From Ruminococcus sp. FC2018 (GTDB lineage Bacteria > Bacillota > Clostridia > Oscillospirales > Ruminococcaceae), in contig NZ_JHXH01000006.1 of the NCBI RefSeq assembly GCF_000621805.1, positions 62,001 through 126,000 of the forward strand: a DNA stretch of 64,000 bases. Direction: 5' to 3'. Shown here in pieces: positions 60,872 through 64,000 of this stretch; the stretch's first letter is position 1, and each line of letters starts with the position of its first letter. Made by a program: the position numbers and the translations under genes. Under the pieces are notes generated by a model, which saw nothing but the letters and a program-made list of their open reading frames with translations, was not told where the DNA came from and searched no databases.

Positions 60872-61744
60872 ATGAAAAATACTAATAAAAAAGGTATGAC
60901 TCTTGTTGAAGTAATCATTTCAATGTGTATCCTTGCTGCTATTGCCGGAATGTTCGTAACTGTAGCTGTTGCAGCTAAGAAGAAGAATACGGACACATAT
61001 CTGAGAAGTAATGAAATGTATGAGCAGGCTGCTGCCGCTGAAGCATTTGATACGAGCAAGGATTATGGTGCCGGTACTTCACACATAAAGAAGCTTCTTA
61101 CTGGTGGAGCCACATCGACTAATGAGTATAATCTGACGGCTGATTTTGGAACATTAAAACTTGAACCAAAGACTTATGGCTATGTTGCCGAGCGTCGTAA
61201 CAAGGATAAGAATGATACAAATTATCAGCTCAGATTCTTCAGAAGTGATATAGCAGACCTTGATCCTCCGGATCCTTCAACAGGAAAATACTGGATCAAA
61301 ATAACTAACCATTCCGGTATAGTTAATATGCACGCTTTGCTCGTCGGAATGGACGAGGGCGTTCAGTTCTATACAACTAAGAAGTCATCCCTCAAAGATA
61401 AGGCAAATGTACCTATCGGTGACGAGGATACCGTTATTATCGGTGTCTGCAGAGGGTACACAGATCAGATCTTCAGCTTTAATGACTGGCGTGATGAAAC
61501 TGTCAAGAAAACATTTACTCTGAGTGAACTTGATAAGTATATGGAAAAAGAAGACGGAAAAGCAACCGGATATATTTCTATCCACGTTTGCGAGGGCCTT
61601 GAGATCAAAACAAATGAAGAGTATGCAGAATCAGGTGCTGCTTCTACATCTTCACCAGCCGCTGCTGAAGAAGGCGAGGCCGGCGAAGGCGGCGCAGGTG
61701 AAGGCGGCGCAGGTGAAGGCGGCGCAGGTACTGATGAAGGCTGA
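60872..61744 (+). CDS. type IV prepilin-like protein with Gly/Glu/Ala repeat tail
   Basis: The 290-aa product has a class III prepilin signal, NKKG^MTLVEVIISMCILAAIAG, with Gly at -1 and Glu at +5. This is the PilV/GspI-like type. A globular domain of about 230 residues follows. The last 30 residues contain GEGGAGEGGAGEGGAG, an exact short repeat. Processing needs a prepilin peptidase, which is not in the window. It is closely spaced with the next gene (17 nt). Confidence 0.85.
   Translation: MKNTNKKGMTLVEVIISMCILAAIAGMFVTVAVAAKKKNTDTYLRSNEMYEQAAAAEAFDTSKDYGAGTSHIKKLLTGGATSTNEYNLTADFGTLKLEPKTYGYVAERRNKDKNDTNYQLRFFRSDIADLDPPDPSTGKYWIKITNHSGIVNMHALLVGMDEGVQFYTTKKSSLKDKANVPIGDEDTVIIGVCRGYTDQIFSFNDWRDETVKKTFTLSELDKYMEKEDGKATGYISIHVCEGLEIKTNEEYAESGAASTSSPAAAEEGEAGEGGAGEGGAGEGGAGTDEG
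61676..61740 (+). repeat. GEGGA-coding tandem repeat
   Basis: A 15-bp unit GGCGAAGGCGGCGCA-like recurs in frame (GAAGGCGGCGCAGGT in the clearest copies) at the 3' end of the prepilin gene. Copy number could vary by slippage without a frameshift. Confidence 0.85.
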
Positions 61745-61761
61745 TAAGGGAGGTATACCGT

Positions 61762-63801
61762 ATGAATTTTAATAAAAAGAATAATAAAAACGGTTTCACC
61801 CTTGTTGAGCTTATAGTCGTTGTCAGCATCTTCGGTGCGATAATGGTAGCAATACTCAACTTCATGAGACCGGCAAACGATATCCATAATGACACACAGT
61901 CCACTATGGATTCAAATATCATCAGCTCAGGACTTATTGAGTACATGGATGATAATCTGAGATATGCAACAAATATCTTGGTCCTTAAGGATTATACAGG
62001 TGTCCCTAAGGTTAGCGATAAGGGACTCGTAGGAGATTACCCCGTAGCTTTCACTGATTGTCTTATTATTGACAACCAGAACCCAAGAGGATATCAGCTT
62101 AAGAATTATGATCCCAATAAAAATGATACTGCCACAAGGCTTCAGGCAAGAGGAGGTATCATCAGAGTCGAAAATCTTGACCAGCACGGTTTAAATCTTA
62201 ACAATACGGAAGATGCGTATATCGTCAAGGGCGCAGATTTCTACGATAAGTTTGCATTTGATATCCGTGTAGGAACAAATATCCTTGATGAAGATTTCAA
62301 AAAGGATAGTAATTTAAGCACCCTTCAGGTTAGTCTTACCGCTTATCAGCCTGTTTACGAAAATGGAGAATTTGTTTTCACCAAAAAGAAATTCGACAGA
62401 GGAACAAGCACAGATGACGAGGGTAACCTTGTAAAGAATAAGGGAGCAGTTATTAACCTTACGAATATCAATGCCAGAAAGAATAGTGATTCTACCAAGC
62501 TTACTTTCTATGATATGAATCTGCAGGGTGCCGTTGCACAGGCAGAGGCATTGTATAGCAAAAAACAAGCAAAGTGGGATTACGCATTCCCTGTTTCCGG
62601 TTTGCCATCAGATGCAACAGAGTATCAGAAGAAGTTCTATAACCCGCATACTGCTCTGAGCTACACCAGCTATGAAAATGGTGAATCTATATCAGCTCCT
62701 GCAAGATATACCTACATCTTCTTCCAGAGACCAAGAAATATTTCTACATGTAAAGTAAGCTTTGTTTATGCAGAGGATTCCCCTGTATTTGCAGGCCAGG
62801 AAGTATCTTCAAGCGTTGAGGTAAAGGTTGGTACAAAGTATAAGATCTCTGCAACACCTGCAAATGTATCAGGCTATAACGCTCCTTATTGGCTTGGTCC
62901 TAAGGGAGAGAACGTTGATCCTACAGTTCCTTATACTATCGAAACAGATACTGTATTTACCGTACACTATACAAAGAAAGAACCATCTGTAAATGATGTA
63001 AATCTTATTTGGTGGTGCAACGGTGAGTCACAGACCACTGTTGAACAAAAGGCAACTGCACCTGGCGAGATCGTTAGGGCAACAGCACCTGCGGCACCTG
63101 CAAATCTTGATCTTGTTAAAAATGATTATGTATGGGTGCTCAAGGGAACCAACACTCCTTATGATGAGGTAAATATCGACGGTCCAAAGGAATTTGAAGC
63201 AAAGATAACTCCAAAGCTTTTGGTTAAGTTCTCCACAGATGGCACTTCAGTTGATCGTGAGTACTATATAACAAAGGGTCAGGTGCTTCCTAATGTTTCA
63301 GTTCCGAATCCGGAGTCTTCAAAGATCCCAAGCGGAAAGGTATTTGACAAGTGGGTTCTTAAGGATGCTGAGGATAAGGACGTTACAACAGCAATTCAGG
63401 CAAATTGCACATTCATAGCTAAATTCAAGGATAACACTCCAAGCGGCGGCGGAAGCAGCTCAGGCGGAAGCTCAAGTATGAGCTCTACCTCAGTTGGTGA
63501 AACCGGTTCAGACATGGGCTGGGCAAGAAAAATGCCTATAAACATCGTCAATAATTCTTCCAGCACCGTAAAAGTTTGGAGAGTTGTGATCGAATTTGAG
63601 AATAGCACAAGTGTTAATCAGATCGATGATTGGAAAGTAAGTCGTGAAAGTGGATCCGGAAATAGTATTACTCTTATTTCAAAAGATGATCAGTATAACT
63701 ATGCAAGCATCGGACCAAACGGCTCTTATTCCTTCAATGTTCTTTTGAACGGAAACGCTGCTAATAAGATCAAATCTATCACTGTTACAGCTGTAAAGTA
63801 A
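61762..63801 (+). CDS. very large type IV prepilin with InlB-like repeats and a C-terminal CBM2-like domain
   Basis: The 679-aa product has the prepilin signal KNG^FTLVELIVVVSIFGAIM (Glu at +5), PilW/GspJ-like. After a globular domain to about residue 325 come beta repeats resembling InlB B-repeats (for example VEVKVGTKYKISATPAN and KVFDKWVLKDAED). A Ser/Gly linker (GGGSSSGGSSSMSS) follows. The last about 95 residues (from Trp587) contain MPINIVNNSSSTVKVWRVVI, IDDWKVSRESGSGNSI and IGPNGSYSFNVLLNG. This resembles a family 2 carbohydrate-binding module. If processed and assembled, it would place a sugar-binding domain on the pilus tip. The CBM2 match is by eye. Confidence 0.8.
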   Translation: MNFNKKNNKNGFTLVELIVVVSIFGAIMVAILNFMRPANDIHNDTQSTMDSNIISSGLIEYMDDNLRYATNILVLKDYTGVPKVSDKGLVGDYPVAFTDCLIIDNQNPRGYQLKNYDPNKNDTATRLQARGGIIRVENLDQHGLNLNNTEDAYIVKGADFYDKFAFDIRVGTNILDEDFKKDSNLSTLQVSLTAYQPVYENGEFVFTKKKFDRGTSTDDEGNLVKNKGAVINLTNINARKNSDSTKLTFYDMNLQGAVAQAEALYSKKQAKWDYAFPVSGLPSDATEYQKKFYNPHTALSYTSYENGESISAPARYTYIFFQRPRNISTCKVSFVYAEDSPVFAGQEVSSSVEVKVGTKYKISATPANVSGYNAPYWLGPKGENVDPTVPYTIETDTVFTVHYTKKEPSVNDVNLIWWCNGESQTTVEQKATAPGEIVRATAPAAPANLDLVKNDYVWVLKGTNTPYDEVNIDGPKEFEAKITPKLLVKFSTDGTSVDREYYITKGQVLPNVSVPNPESSKIPSGKVFDKWVLKDAEDKDVTTAIQANCTFIAKFKDNTPSGGGSSSGGSSSMSSTSVGETGSDMGWARKMPINIVNNSSSTVKVWRVVIEFENSTSVNQIDDWKVSRESGSGNSITLISKDDQYNYASIGPNGSYSFNVLLNGNAANKIKSITVTAVK

Positions 63802-63812
63802 TTTAGTTTTCA

Positions 63813-63836
63813 CAGACAGGCTTCACCGCCTGTCTG
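63813..63836 (+). terminator. inverted repeat after the pilus operon
   Basis: CAGACAGGC (63813-63821) pairs with GCCTGTCTG (63828-63836). It has no clear T run, so it may be a stem that protects the mRNA 3' end. Confidence 0.5.
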
Positions 63837-63841
63837 CTGAA

Positions 63842-63881
63842 AAGAACCCCTTAACAGCTCAGGTTGTTAAGAGGCTCTTTT
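63842..63881 (+). terminator. intrinsic terminator of the pilus operon
   Basis: AAGAACCCCTTAACA and TGTTAAGAGGCTCTT form a long imperfect stem followed by TT. It is the most likely stop for the operon. Confidence 0.7.
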
Positions 63882-63884
63882 GAG

Positions 63885-63919
63885 CAAAAATAAACCGCCC
63901 GACCTTTTCGGACGAGCGG
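63885..63919 (-). terminator. intrinsic terminator of the minus-strand end gene
   Basis: On the minus strand CCGCTCGTCC pairs with GGTCGGGCGG (one mismatch, one G-U), then TTTATTTTT. It lies about 20 nt after the stop of the partial gene. Confidence 0.82.
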
Positions 63920-63937
63920 ATGATGTTTGCGATTTTT

Positions 63938-64000
63938 TTATGGGGTTATCTCAAGTATTTCATACAGACCGGTGATCCTCATGTACCAGTCGCCTATGAC
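63938..64000 (-). CDS. 3' end of a minus-strand gene, unknown product
   Basis: The last 20 codons read VIGDWYMRITGLYEILEITP before TAA at 63938-63940, and the frame stays open to the window edge. The downstream terminator supports a real gene. Too little remains to name the product. Confidence 0.5.
   Translation of the reverse strand, partial: VIGDWYMRITGLYEILEITP

Overview
The window reads as chromosomal DNA from a Gram-positive anaerobe of the Clostridia, most likely a Ruminococcus-like member of the Oscillospiraceae. This is an inference from gene content. The evidence is AGGAGG-type ribosome sites, near-consensus TTGACA-17-TATAAT promoters, a Phe T-box, sporulation-type genes (spoIIE, a spoVB-like flippase, a pdaA-like deacetylase), the Firmicutes order flippase-mazG-rqcP, a glgBCDA glycogen cluster and many lipoproteins with Thr- or Pro-rich linkers. 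I saw no rRNA, tRNA, CRISPR array, insertion sequence or prophage.

Layout. 1-4.4 kb: end of queA, tgt, mntP, an acyl-CoA synthetase and a small membrane protein. 4.4-8.2 kb: T-box-controlled pheST. 8.3-11.4 kb: ireB, a PdaA-like lipoprotein and an anchored protein of unknown function. 11.4-14.7 kb: spoVB-like, mazG, hup, rqcP. 14.7-19.5 kb: four tandem SGNH-hydrolase lipoproteins. 19.6-26.0 kb: aminotransferase, methyltransferase, a FtsX-type permease without an ATPase, two small proteins and ychF. 26.1-31.8 kb: an MMPL exporter and a heptad-repeat partner, divergent from a TetR regulator, with three 13-bp operator-like palindromes between them. 31.9-40.0 kb (minus strand): a purine operon purE-F-M-N-(67 aa)-O-(141 aa)-H-D behind a roughly 300-nt leader that ends in a terminator. 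40.1-43.8 kb: a small protein, rsmA and spoIIE. 44-50 kb: glgB-glgC-glgD, then glgA. 50.1-54.5 kb: a DUF1846 protein, recG and a LUD protein. 54.6-63.8 kb: a type IV pilus-like operon (pilC, a pilM-pilN fusion, pilO and three prepilin-like proteins). The window ends in the 3' end of a minus-strand gene.

How the genes work together. The purine operon encodes most steps to IMP in an unusual form. IMP cyclohydrolase is a separate PurO-like protein rather than the N-terminal half of PurH. The PurF homologue keeps its phosphoribosyltransferase motifs and Fe-S cysteines but has lost the N-terminal nucleophile Cys and other glutaminase residues. The pilus operon has the inner-membrane platform and very large minor prepilins, one ending in a domain that looks like a family 2 carbohydrate-binding module, but no ATPase. 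It is the best candidate for an undescribed adhesion or secretion device. The four SGNH lipoproteins look like a locally expanded surface esterase family. The glycogen branching enzyme carries a Lys/Ala-rich histone-H1-like tail.

All calls come from reading the sequence. No database search or structure prediction was run, and family names rest on recognised motifs.
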